DNA from: Catelliglobosispora koreensis DSM 44566
GTDB taxonomy: Bacteria; Actinomycetota; Actinomycetes; Mycobacteriales; Micromonosporaceae
Direction of reading: 5' to 3'
Length of the DNA stretch: 64,000 nt
Assembly (NCBI RefSeq): GCF_000379685.1
Contig: NZ_KB903293.1
Location: 265,738 to 329,737 of the forward strand
Of the stretch, positions 15,215-23,084 are shown piece by piece. The notes under the pieces were generated by a model. It saw nothing but the letters and a program-made list of their open reading frames with translations, was not told the DNA's origin and searched no databases. A program made the translations under genes and the position numbers. Every line of letters starts with the position of its first letter. The stretch's first letter is position 1.

Positions 15215-16111
15215 GTGATCACTGCTCATGAGGTGACTGTCGCAGCCCAGCGGATCAAGGGCTGGGCGCGGCACACCCCACTGTTCGAAGTGGACCGTCA
15301 ACTCGCCTTCAAGCTCGAATATCTTCAAGTCAGCGGCAGTTTCAAAGCGCGCGGAGCCTTCAACCGGCTGCTCGCCGCTAAAGAACGCGGCGAGCTCGAC
15401 GCCACTGCCGGTGCGGTCAGCGCCTCGGGCGGAAACGCCGCTTTGGCCGTGGCTTACGCCGGGGTCAAACTGGGCGTTCCGGTGACGGTTTTCGTGCCCG
15501 AGACAGCGCCAGCGGTTAAGGTCGCCAAGCTGAAAGCTCTGGGCGCCAACGTAAATCAAGCAGGCAGTGAATATGCCGCCGCGTTCGAGGCGGCCCAGAC
15601 CTACGTGGCAGAAACCGGTGCGTTGTTCTGTCATGCCTACGATCAGCCCGAGGTCGTCGCGGGCGCGGGCACCGTGGGCGCCGAACTCATTGGCCACGCC
15701 GACACCGTGCTGACCTCCGTTGGTGGTGGCGGCCTGATCGCGGGTGTCGCGGCAGCCCTAGAGGGGCACGCGAACGTTATCGGCGCGGAGCCGGAGAACT
15801 GCCCGACTTTGCATACGGCGCTTTCTCAGGCAGCGCCGGTCGACGTCAGTGTGAGCGGGGTAGCCGCCGATTCCCTTGGAGCACGGCGTGTCGGGCAGAT
15901 CGCCTTCGAGGTCGTGACCCGCACCAAGACGCCCAGTCTGCTCGTCTCCGACGAGGAGATCATCGCCGCGCGACGGTCACTTTGGGAGGACTACCGCATC
16001 GTCGTCGAACACGGCGCCGCAGCCGCATACGCCGCTTACCGCGGCGCGAAGTTCGACGGGCGTGTCGTGGTGATTCTGTGCGGTGCCAACACGAGCTTGG
16101 CTGACTTCTAA
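15215..16111 (+). CDS. threonine/serine dehydratase-like PLP enzyme
   Basis: A 298-residue fold-type II PLP enzyme. The Schiff-base Lys is in GSFKARGAF, the substrate/cofactor loop SASGGNAALA binds the carboxylate, and the phosphate loop is SVGGGGL. There is no ACT domain, so it is the short catabolic or racemase-like form rather than biosynthetic IlvA. The reaction is probably deamination of L-threonine or L-serine to the 2-oxo acid. It starts at GTG 15215. Confidence 0.85.
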   Translation: MITAHEVTVAAQRIKGWARHTPLFEVDRQLAFKLEYLQVSGSFKARGAFNRLLAAKERGELDATAGAVSASGGNAALAVAYAGVKLGVPVTVFVPETAPAVKVAKLKALGANVNQAGSEYAAAFEAAQTYVAETGALFCHAYDQPEVVAGAGTVGAELIGHADTVLTSVGGGGLIAGVAAALEGHANVIGAEPENCPTLHTALSQAAPVDVSVSGVAADSLGARRVGQIAFEVVTRTKTPSLLVSDEEIIAARRSLWEDYRIVVEHGAAAAYAAYRGAKFDGRVVVILCGANTSLADF

Positions 16112-16120
16112 GGAGAGTGG

Positions 16121-16193
16121 AGCCGCCTAACGGAATCGAACCGTTGACCTAGTAATTACGAGTTACTCGCTCTACCGACTGAGCTAAGGCGGC
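16121..16193 (-). tRNA. tRNA-Thr (anticodon CGT)
   Basis: The - strand folds into a cloverleaf: acceptor GCCGCCT (16187-16193) pairing with AGGCGGC (16122-16128), D-arm AGCTCAGTCGGTAGAGC, anticodon stem AGTAA/TTACT with loop CTCGTAA, and T-arm with GGTTCGATTCC. The anticodon CGT reads ACG, hence threonine. CCA is not encoded. It lies between the dehydratase and metallophosphatase genes and is transcribed against both. Confidence 0.96.
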
Positions 16194-16308
16194 GTGTTGC
16201 TCGGCTAGTGTACAGGCTTGCTCCGGGAGATCCACAACAGGTATCCCAGGCGTCCTAGTGTCGGATTGCTGGCGTGACTCACACCACGCCGTTGAGTACG
16301 CTCCGGTC

Positions 16309-18063
16309 GTGGTGTTGCCTCGTGAGCCATTGCCCATGGAGATGCAGACGACGCTTCTGCGCCGGCCGACCAAGCTAGACCCGAACGAGCTTGGCTTCAC
16401 GCCAAAGCCGCCGGTGGCTTGGCTTTCCCCGGCTCAGCTAGCGGCGACCGGCATCCGCGTCGCCTTCGCCGCTCAGTTCGGCGCCTATCTGGACAAGCGA
16501 GAACTTCAAGCTGGCCAGCCGACCAAAGTCCATGACGAACATGCCAGCGATGAGGAGCTGTGGCTGGACTACATCGCCGATCTTGGCGATGGGTTCGACG
16601 CGACTTATTCCATGGCCTATTTGCTGGCGCAGGACCAAGTTGAGCTGCCTGACCAGACCCTGCCCCGGGGACGGGTGCTCGTCCTTGGCGGCGACCAGGT
16701 CTATCCGACCGCAAGCGGAGCTGAATACGAGAACCGCTTCGAAGGTCCGTACAAGGCCGCGCTGCCGCAGCCAATCACCGAAGACAGCCCGTCGATGTAT
16801 GCCTTGCCCGGCAACCACGACTGGTACGACGGGCTGACCGCGTTCCTGCGGCTATTCGCCCGGCGCGGCGGTGGTCACATCGGCGGCTGGCAAACCAAGC
16901 AGGCCCGCAGCTACTTCGCCCTGCAACTGCCACACCGCTGGTGGCTACTCGCGCTTGACGCGCAGGGCGAGGCCTACATCGACGACCCGCAATTCGAGTT
17001 CTTCAAGGGCGTCGCCGCGACTTTCAGCCCCGGGGACAACGTCATCCTGATGGTGCCCCAGCCGGCCTGGATGCAGACCGATGAACACCCGCGTTACTAC
17101 GACACCATCGACTTCTTCCTGCGTAACGTGATTGAGCCAGCCAACGCCAACGTGCGGCTCATGCTCAGTGGGGATCAGCACCACTACGCGCGTTACGTAC
17201 AGGAGGATGGCGAGCGGCAGCTGATCAACTGTGGCGGCGGTGGCGCTTATACCGCGGCGACCCATCACCTGCCGTCCAAGATCGCTGTGCCGCCAAGGCA
17301 TTCCATCGCCCGGCGGGCCAGCATCCAGAACATCTTCAAGCTGGCGCAGACCTATCCCACCAAGATGCGGTCACAATGGCTCGGCAGTGGGGTCTTCGCC
17401 CGCCTGCCGTGGCGCAACCCTGGTTTCGCGACGCTGCTCGGCGTGCTGCATACGATGCTGCTGCTGGCCTTCCAAAACGAGGCTCAGCGGATCATCACGG
17501 TGCCGATCTTCCTCATGGTCACGCTCATCATGTCCGCGACGATGTTCTTCGCGGTCGGCTTGACCGAAGGCCAGATGAAGGCGGTGCCGTTCATCTTGGG
17601 CGGCTTACATGGCGTCGCGCACATTCTCATGGGCGTTGGCGCGTGGTCAATCTGGAAGCACCTGCCCCTGGCGAAGCTGAACTGGCCCTGGCCACCCGTG
17701 GCGGCCGCCGTGATCTATCTGCCGATCGCGGGAATCGTTGCCGCCCTGCTGGTTTCGGCCTATCTGCTCATCGCCTCACGCTTCAAGGTCAACATCAACG
17801 AGCTGTTCGCCGGGCAAGGGATCGAAGACTTCAAGAGCTTCCTACGGATGCGATTCGCCCCTGACGGCACGCTGACGATCTACGCCATCGGGGTTGACCG
17901 CATCAGCAAGCGCTGGATTCCACAGGCGACCGGTTCCTGGTTCCGCCCGGTGAACCCGCTCAAAGCCCGGCTCATTGACGACCCGGTGGTGTTCTCAGCC
18001 GCTACTGCGCGTCCTGATGGCGTTCCTCATATGCCTTCCGGCTTGAGCACACCGACGCCTTAG
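16309..18063 (+). CDS. metallophosphoesterase with C-terminal membrane domain
   Basis: About 584 residues. The N-terminal part holds calcineurin-like motifs: DLGDGFDAT, GGDQVYP, LPGNHDWYDG (GNHD) and SGDQHHYARY (GDxHH), so it coordinates two metal ions. Residues from about 380 have four hydrophobic helices, and the protein ends in a soluble tail. The open frame begins at GTG 16258. GTG 16309 is preferred because TACGCT-N6 precedes it, and ATG 16336 is another option. The last 62 bp overlap the 3' end of the convergent PSP1 gene. The substrate is unknown. Confidence 0.8.
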   Translation: MVLPREPLPMEMQTTLLRRPTKLDPNELGFTPKPPVAWLSPAQLAATGIRVAFAAQFGAYLDKRELQAGQPTKVHDEHASDEELWLDYIADLGDGFDATYSMAYLLAQDQVELPDQTLPRGRVLVLGGDQVYPTASGAEYENRFEGPYKAALPQPITEDSPSMYALPGNHDWYDGLTAFLRLFARRGGGHIGGWQTKQARSYFALQLPHRWWLLALDAQGEAYIDDPQFEFFKGVAATFSPGDNVILMVPQPAWMQTDEHPRYYDTIDFFLRNVIEPANANVRLMLSGDQHHYARYVQEDGERQLINCGGGGAYTAATHHLPSKIAVPPRHSIARRASIQNIFKLAQTYPTKMRSQWLGSGVFARLPWRNPGFATLLGVLHTMLLLAFQNEAQRIITVPIFLMVTLIMSATMFFAVGLTEGQMKAVPFILGGLHGVAHILMGVGAWSIWKHLPLAKLNWPWPPVAAAVIYLPIAGIVAALLVSAYLLIASRFKVNINELFAGQGIEDFKSFLRMRFAPDGTLTIYAIGVDRISKRWIPQATGSWFRPVNPLKARLIDDPVVFSAATARPDGVPHMPSGLSTPTP

Positions 18064-18871
18064 GACAAGCCGTCCGGGAACCGTCGGCGTTGAGCCGGAT
18101 AACCACGGAGTCCTTAGGCACCGAGTGCCCGACCACGCGGCCCTCACCCTCCGGAGTGGACACTGACTCCCCGAGGGCGGGGGCCGTGGCGTGAAAGTCC
18201 TGATACATCGGGTGTTCGTATTTCAGGCAGCACATCAGGCGGCCACACGCGCCCGAGATGCGCATCGGGTTCAGCGGCAGATCCTGATCTTTAGCCATCC
18301 TGATGCTGACCGGCTCAAACTCGGTCAAGAAGGTGGAACAGCACAGGTCACGGCCGCACGAGCCAATGCCGCCCTGCACTTTCGCCGAGTCGCGTGCCGA
18401 CAGCTGGCGCAACTCAACGCGGCAGTGCAACGTCGCGCCCAAATCCCTTACCAGGGAACGGAAGTCGACGCGGTGCGGCGCGGTGAAGTAGATAGTCGTA
18501 CGCGGCCCGGCGCCCCACGGCTGCTCCTCGGACGGCGCGTTTTCCACACCCGGCGTGTGATCAACCGAGATGACCTTCATCGGCAACTGGTGCTCGCGGA
18601 TCAGGCGGTTCGCCGCGATGCGCCCTTCGGCTTTGCGCTGGCGGATGATCTCATCCCGGCGCAGATCAGCGTCTTGTGCCAGGCCAGCCATTCGGGGGAA
18701 CCCGGACGTGTCCTCATCCACCCATTGGGGTGCCCAAACACAATCCGCTACTTCGGGGCCGTCATCGGTGGCGATGAGCACCTTGTCACCGACCCGAGGG
18801 CGAAACTCGCCTGGATCAAGGTAAAACAGCCGGCCGTAGCGGTTGAAAGCGACCGCACAGAGCATGCCCAT
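18002..18871 (-). CDS. PSP1 / RicT-like protein
   Basis: A 289-residue homologue of B. subtilis YaaT/RicT and Rv3647c. Cysteine groups SCGRDLCCSTF and GACGRLMCC are the conserved PSP1 residues that bind [4Fe-4S] in the Ric complex of Bacillus. In many bacteria the gene stands beside holB and tmk, and here both are 3-7 kb away. The start ATG 18871 lies exactly 6 nt after TAGGGT (18878-18883), a clear leaderless promoter. A GTG 2 codons upstream would lie inside that spacing. The role in actinobacteria is not established. Confidence 0.88.
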   Translation of the reverse strand: MGMLCAVAFNRYGRLFYLDPGEFRPRVGDKVLIATDDGPEVADCVWAPQWVDEDTSGFPRMAGLAQDADLRRDEIIRQRKAEGRIAANRLIREHQLPMKVISVDHTPGVENAPSEEQPWGAGPRTTIYFTAPHRVDFRSLVRDLGATLHCRVELRQLSARDSAKVQGGIGSCGRDLCCSTFLTEFEPVSIRMAKDQDLPLNPMRISGACGRLMCCLKYEHPMYQDFHATAPALGESVSTPEGEGRVVGHSVPKDSVVIRLNADGSRTACPKASVCSSRKAYEERHQDAQ

Positions 18872-18952
18872 TGACACACCCTACGCGTAACTGGGCGCTC
18901 ATGGCCTCGTTGGCACGACGTAGAGCTCCTCACCCCCTTATTTGGAGGCAGC

Positions 18953-20146
18953 ATGCGACTCATCGCGGTCGCCGCTATCGTCATCGGATCCGTGCCTGTG
19001 ATCACCAGTCCCGCCCAAGCGGCAGGATGTGCTCAGCCGCTGAACTACCGCTCGCAGGCCAGCGCCAATTTGCTCAAGGTGGGCGTGCTCGACCCGGGCA
19101 TCCTCGGGCTGAAACTACCGAAAGTGGCCGATCTGACGCTCGCGTCCACGCAGGCCAAACTCGGTGCGGCCGACCCGGTCCGCAGCACCGCCAAGGCGGA
19201 GTACCTATCCGCTGAGGTCCTGGGGCTCTCCCTGCCACGTGGGCCGCTTGAGGCAACCGTTGCTCAGTCGGCGCCGCCGTCGCACCAGGAGCCGGTGAAA
19301 AATCAGGCCCTCTCGGTCGACCTCGGCGTGGCGAAAGCCGGCACGGGTGAACTGAACGCGCACGCGCGCTGGGCCGACGGCATGGCTTGCGGCACGCAGG
19401 CCGGCCCGGCCGGCGCCGCTAACGCGGCGCTCCTGGGCGTGAGTGTCCTGCCCGGCAGCAAGGGTGCGCTGGTTCAGGCCGACAACAACATCTCCAGCCA
19501 GTCCGCCACGGCGACGGTGCTGCGCGAGGGGAGGGCCGCCTCAGCCGCGGCGGCACAGATCTCACTGTCCTCATTGGAGTTTGCTGGCGGCAAGCTGACC
19601 ATCGACGTCATTTCGCCGCCTTCGCTCGTGGTCTACGCGACCGGGCGGGCAGCCACCTCGGTCGTGGAATACAAGTCGCCCGTGCTGGAGATCTCCGGCG
19701 CAGGAGTGCCACGGCAGCAGTTGAGCGGCCTCGGCAAGACGGTTGACCTGCCGATACAGACCTCTGTTCTAGGGTCTGTCCTGAGTGGACTTCCGCTGCC
19801 GGCCGGGCTCGGCCAGACTTCGGTGCTGCGCTTGACGATTGGTGACCTCAAGCAGGACATCAAGGACGAGAAAGTCACCGCTTCTACTGCCAGCCTGCGG
19901 CTGCAGGTGCTCGTCTCAGCGGCCAGTCAGGCGTCTGTTCTCGATCTGGGCGTCGGGTTGCTCGACGTCTCGGCCGAGGCTCCTAAGTGGACAGAGCCGA
20001 ACAACCCGCCGCCCGTCGACTGTGGCACCCCCGGCTGCAAACTCCCGTTGACCGGAGTCAACGTCGGGATCGCTGTCGGAGCAGGGATTCTGCTCTTCGT
20101 CGCGGGACGGTTCCTCTTCGTGCTCACCGCACGGCGCCGGGCCTAA
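18953..20146 (+). CDS. LPxTG-type sortase-anchored surface protein
   Basis: A 397-residue exported protein with signal peptide residues 1-23 (ends SPAQA). The ectodomain is rich in Ala/Leu/Gly/Ser/Val with repeated LGLSLP / LGVSVLP-like strands. The C-terminus is a classical sorting signal: LPLTG (364-368), a hydrophobic helix (VGIAVGAGILLFVAGRFLFV) and RRRA. It should be covalently linked to peptidoglycan by a sortase. No sortase gene is in the window. GGAGG lies 6-7 nt before ATG. The ectodomain family was not recognised. Confidence 0.85.
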   Translation: MRLIAVAAIVIGSVPVITSPAQAAGCAQPLNYRSQASANLLKVGVLDPGILGLKLPKVADLTLASTQAKLGAADPVRSTAKAEYLSAEVLGLSLPRGPLEATVAQSAPPSHQEPVKNQALSVDLGVAKAGTGELNAHARWADGMACGTQAGPAGAANAALLGVSVLPGSKGALVQADNNISSQSATATVLREGRAASAAAAQISLSSLEFAGGKLTIDVISPPSLVVYATGRAATSVVEYKSPVLEISGAGVPRQQLSGLGKTVDLPIQTSVLGSVLSGLPLPAGLGQTSVLRLTIGDLKQDIKDEKVTASTASLRLQVLVSAASQASVLDLGVGLLDVSAEAPKWTEPNNPPPVDCGTPGCKLPLTGVNVGIAVGAGILLFVAGRFLFVLTARRRA

Positions 20147-20610
20147 CCGCACTGCTCCTTAACCGTGGCGAAGCCGCTCACCACAAGCTCGTGCTTGATG
20201 AGCTGCTTCGCCTTTTCCATGTCACTGCCTGCCTCACGCAGGCCAAAGTGCACACCCATCAGCGCCGCGAAGGCTTGCCGCAGGTCGCGCTCATTCCCCA
20301 CCGCACCAACGCCCGTGAGCTCAATGTTGGCGTCCATGTAGGCCTCGTTGAGCTTCTCAAGCCCGGCCAGCTCCGCTGAACCCGGCGCTGGCGGCGTCGC
20401 TCCCGTGCGCAGAGCCTCCACATAGGCCGTCGCTTCTGGAGACTTGGCCTTGGCCGTGCTGACGATCTCGCAGGCCTTCGCGACATAGGGCGCGACTGCC
20501 GCTTTCACCGACGGGGAAGGACTTGCCGAAGCGGGTGCCGCCGTCGGTTGTGGTGCGTTGTCGCAGGCGGAAAGGGCAAGGACCATCACGGCTAACACGG
20601 CGCGTCTCAT
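20143..20610 (-). CDS. small lipoprotein
   Basis: 155 residues. Signal peptide with lipobox LSAC (Cys16), Ala/Pro/Ser linker, then a helical domain of about 120 residues beginning with a Cys (KACEIVSTAK) and ending with one (VKEQCG), which may form a disulfide. The same plan is seen in the lipoprotein at 37282, so the two may be distant paralogues. The 3' end overlaps the convergent LPxTG gene by 4 bp. The function is unknown. Confidence 0.7.
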   Translation of the reverse strand: MRRAVLAVMVLALSACDNAPQPTAAPASASPSPSVKAAVAPYVAKACEIVSTAKAKSPEATAYVEALRTGATPPAPGSAELAGLEKLNEAYMDANIELTGVGAVGNERDLRQAFAALMGVHFGLREAGSDMEKAKQLIKHELVVSGFATVKEQCG

Positions 20611-20630
20611 GAAGCGCGATCTTATGGACG

Positions 20631-21272
20631 TTAAGCGAGCCCATCCACCTGTATTCGGCTGGAAATCCCCGCAGGAGCGATGCGGGAAACCGCAACGACC
20701 GGCGACGGCCAGGACGCGGCGAGCCTTTCGCCCTCGGCCCGGATCGCCGTTATCTCGCGCAGGACTGTGGTGCCGACGCGGGCCGCGGCGGCCACACGCT
20801 GCAGTGGGTCGACGCCGTGAACCGTCAGCGAAACGGCTTCAGCACTGCTCAGCGCGGCTGCCAGCGTTTGCGCCAACTGCCGGCGCACCACGCGCAACCA
20901 CTCGGCCAAGCCGGTGAGGTGAGCGGCGAGCGTGGAGGCGGAGCCGGCCAGCTCGTGACATTGGGTGGCCGCAGTCGCGGCGCGGGAAGCGAACGCCTCA
21001 GCGGCCGGGCCTTCCCACGCGACCGGCCGGTCGAGCTGATCGGCGAGATCCCGGTATTGCCCGGCCGAGCGCGTCAGCAAAGCCGCGTGCTCGTCGAGAG
21101 CGGCTGGATCCCACGCCACCAGATCAGCCACCGCGTCGGCGGGCAACTGGCCGGCGCGGCGCAGCAACGACAGGATTTCGTGACGCTCTGGCGCCCCAGC
21201 GCGAATAAGCACACCGTCTGAACGCGACAGCAGATCGTGCGCCGCCGGATGGAGCAGACCCAAGGCGTCCAT
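20631..21272 (-). CDS. WXG100-like helical protein, ESX-associated type
   Basis: A 213-residue mainly helical protein. The central stretch RPVAWEGPAAEAFASRA carries a WEG motif inside a helix-turn-helix hairpin like WXG100 proteins, suggesting a type VII-related substrate or partner. It is the last gene of a three-gene set: YbaB-like, 80-residue helical protein, this gene. Its ATG overlaps the previous stop as TGATG. The true function is unknown. Confidence 0.55.
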   Translation of the reverse strand: MDALGLLHPAAHDLLSRSDGVLIRAGAPERHEILSLLRRAGQLPADAVADLVAWDPAALDEHAALLTRSAGQYRDLADQLDRPVAWEGPAAEAFASRAATAATQCHELAGSASTLAAHLTGLAEWLRVVRRQLAQTLAAALSSAEAVSLTVHGVDPLQRVAAAARVGTTVLREITAIRAEGERLAASWPSPVVAVSRIAPAGISSRIQVDGLA

Positions 21273-21514
21273 CAGAACTCCTGATCCGCGTCAACGTAAC
21301 GCTGTGCCGCCAAACGGACCGCCGCGGCGAGCTCGCGCACCTCGTCAGCGAGCCGCTGGCTCTCGGCCAGCTGGGCCGCCCATGCGCCCTCGACGACCGT
21401 CGCCAGGCCACCGGCCACGGCAGGCAGCAGCACCGGCCCTGCCCGGTCAAACGCATCGTTCATGGCTCCCAGATCAGCCCCGGCCGCGGACAGCCGTGCG
21501 GAAAGATCAACCAT
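21272..21514 (-). CDS. small ESAT-6-like helical protein
   Basis: 80 residues from ATG 21514 (MVDLSARLSAAGADL). Two predicted helices flank AWAAQLAESQRLADEV. The usual WXG is replaced by GAWAAQ, so it is only WXG-like. A longer open frame to 21697 has an unlikely Arg/Cys-rich leader and overlaps the YbaB-like gene. Placement between the YbaB-like and 213-residue genes, with 1-4 bp junctions, indicates one operon. Confidence 0.55.
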   Translation of the reverse strand: MVDLSARLSAAGADLGAMNDAFDRAGPVLLPAVAGGLATVVEGAWAAQLAESQRLADEVRELAAAVRLAAQRYVDADQEF

Positions 21515-21515
21515 C

Positions 21516-21839
21516 TCAGTCCCCCAAACTGCGGTAATCGCCGAACGTCTCGTCATGGAGCTTGCGGCGCGCCCAGGCGGCCGCCTCATGCGCGGCCGAA
21601 GCCGCCTGCTGAATGGAGCGCGAAAGATCCGCATTGGACATCGATGGCAGTGATCCGTGCACGTTGACATGCCGCACCACACCATCGCCCCCGACAATCA
21701 CCTCAACGACATCGTCAGGTGAGCGAACCGAGACCTCAAGCTGGGTCAAAGCCCGGGCGAACGCCGCCTGCCGCTCCTCGATCTGGCGGTAAGCGGAGAC
21801 CGCTTCCTCGATCCAGACATCGTCGATCTCGCTAGGCAT
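21516..21839 (-). CDS. YbaB/EbfC-like nucleoid-associated protein
   Basis: 107 residues with the YbaB layout: N-terminal helix (SAYRQIEERQAAFARAL), three-stranded sheet (DDVVEVIVGGDGVVRHVNV) and a C-terminal helix (NADLSRSIQQAASAAHEAAAWA). YbaB proteins bind DNA as dimers, while actinobacterial variants often accompany ESX genes. It heads the operon, with its stop 1 nt before the next ATG. Confidence 0.65.
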   Translation of the reverse strand: MPSEIDDVWIEEAVSAYRQIEERQAAFARALTQLEVSVRSPDDVVEVIVGGDGVVRHVNVHGSLPSMSNADLSRSIQQAASAAHEAAAWARRKLHDETFGDYRSLGD

Positions 21840-21878
21840 GGCGGCACGCTACCGCCGCGCCGGGATCGACGAAAGGCC

Positions 21879-21899
21879 TGTGGATAACCGTGTGGATAA
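21879..21899 (+). promoter_or_regulatory. pair of perfect DnaA-box sequences
   Basis: TGTGGATAA occurs at 21879-21887 and 21891-21899 (the complement of TTATCCACA), 12 bp apart. The pair is followed by GGTGGATC. It lies in the 68-bp gap after holB and before the YbaB-like gene. DnaA or another factor could act here as a transcription regulator. Confidence 0.5.
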
Positions 21900-21907
21900 C
21901 CGGTGGA

Positions 21908-23074
21908 TCAGCCTTGCCAGAGGCGCAACAGCATCGCCTCGACCGCGATGCGCGGCTTCACGTTGGCTTCGATCGCCGCACGGCACTCCATGATGGACTC
22001 CAGCCGGCGCAACGTGCTCTCCTTGGTCCACCGCTGGGCGGCCGCGCCCGTCATCGGCAGCGCGTCTTCGTGCACCGGCGCCACCGGCGCTTTCCACTGC
22101 TGCACCAGCACATCGCGGTAGAACCCGGCCAGGTCGAGCAGTGCCCGGTCGAGCGCATCACGCTGCGCCCGGGTCGAGCGTGACTTTTGGCGCCGCTCCA
22201 GCTCCTTGAGCTGACCGGCCGCACCCCTGACCGCGCCAGCGGCACCCTTGCCCGTGCCACCCGCGCCTAGCGCCGTCTCCATAGCCGAGCGCTCGCTCGC
22301 GTCACTTTGAGCCGTTGCCGCGTCTGCTTCCACCTCGGCCGAAGCGATCAGGCCGCTCGCCAAGTCGAAACACGCGCCGATGCCGCTGAGCTGACGCGGC
22401 ACGCCGAGCACGGCAGCGCGGCGCGCCCGGGCCTCGGGGTCGCGGGCGAGCCGGCGAGCCCGCCCCACGTGGCCCTGAGCCGCCGCGGCGACGAGGGTGG
22501 CGAGCGCCGGGTCGACCCCGTCGCGCGACACCAGCAACTCCGCGACCGCTTCCGCGGCGGGCTGCCGCAGATTCACCACGCGGCACCGTGAACGGATCGT
22601 CAGCGGAATGTCATCGGGATGGTCGGAGGGCGCGCACAACAGGAAGACTGTCCGCTCTGGAGGCTCCTCAACCGCCTTAAGCAGAGCGTTTCCGGCGGCC
22701 TCGGTGAGCCGGTCAGCATCTTCCACGACCAGCACCTGCCAGCGCCCGGAGGCGGGCGACGTCGCCGAACGCAGCACCAGCTCACGCATCAGGGCGACCG
22801 GGATGCTCAGGCCTTCTGGCACCACGAACCGAACGTCTGGATGGCTTCCCGTTTGGACGGTGTGGCAACCGGTGCAGACACCGCAGCCTTTGGGCTCGCT
22901 CACACACTGCAGCGCTGCCGCGAAGGCTCGCGCCGCGACGGAACGCCCCGATCCAGCAGGCCCGGTGAACAGCCACGCGTGGGTCATGCCGACACCAGCC
23001 GCGGCCGACCGCAACGTCTCGACAGCGCCTGGCTGCCCGGTCAGATGCGCGAACACGTCCACGCTGGGCAACAT
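21908..23074 (-). CDS. holB: DNA polymerase III delta' subunit
   Basis: About 388 residues from ATG 23074 (MLPSVDVFAHLTGQ). The AAA+ P-loop is GPAGSGRS and the zinc module is C-x8-C-x2-C-x2-C (CVSEPKGCGVCTGC). EDADRLTEAAGNALLKAVEEPP is sensor/Walker B region, so it resembles clamp-loader delta'. A spurious open frame extends upstream through tmk. It stands 10 bp downstream of tmk on the same strand, the common tmk-holB arrangement (Rv3644c in mycobacteria). Confidence 0.92.
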   Translation of the reverse strand: MLPSVDVFAHLTGQPGAVETLRSAAAGVGMTHAWLFTGPAGSGRSVAARAFAAALQCVSEPKGCGVCTGCHTVQTGSHPDVRFVVPEGLSIPVALMRELVLRSATSPASGRWQVLVVEDADRLTEAAGNALLKAVEEPPERTVFLLCAPSDHPDDIPLTIRSRCRVVNLRQPAAEAVAELLVSRDGVDPALATLVAAAAQGHVGRARRLARDPEARARRAAVLGVPRQLSGIGACFDLASGLIASAEVEADAATAQSDASERSAMETALGAGGTGKGAAGAVRGAAGQLKELERRQKSRSTRAQRDALDRALLDLAGFYRDVLVQQWKAPVAPVHEDALPMTGAAAQRWTKESTLRRLESIMECRAAIEANVKPRIAVEAMLLRLWQG

Positions 23075-23084
23075 TACTGGACCG

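Noticed and set aside
21879..21899. Replication origin suggested by DnaA-box pairs
   Set aside because: Only two boxes, no dnaA or dnaN nearby and no AT-rich unwinding stretch, so an oriC is unlikely.
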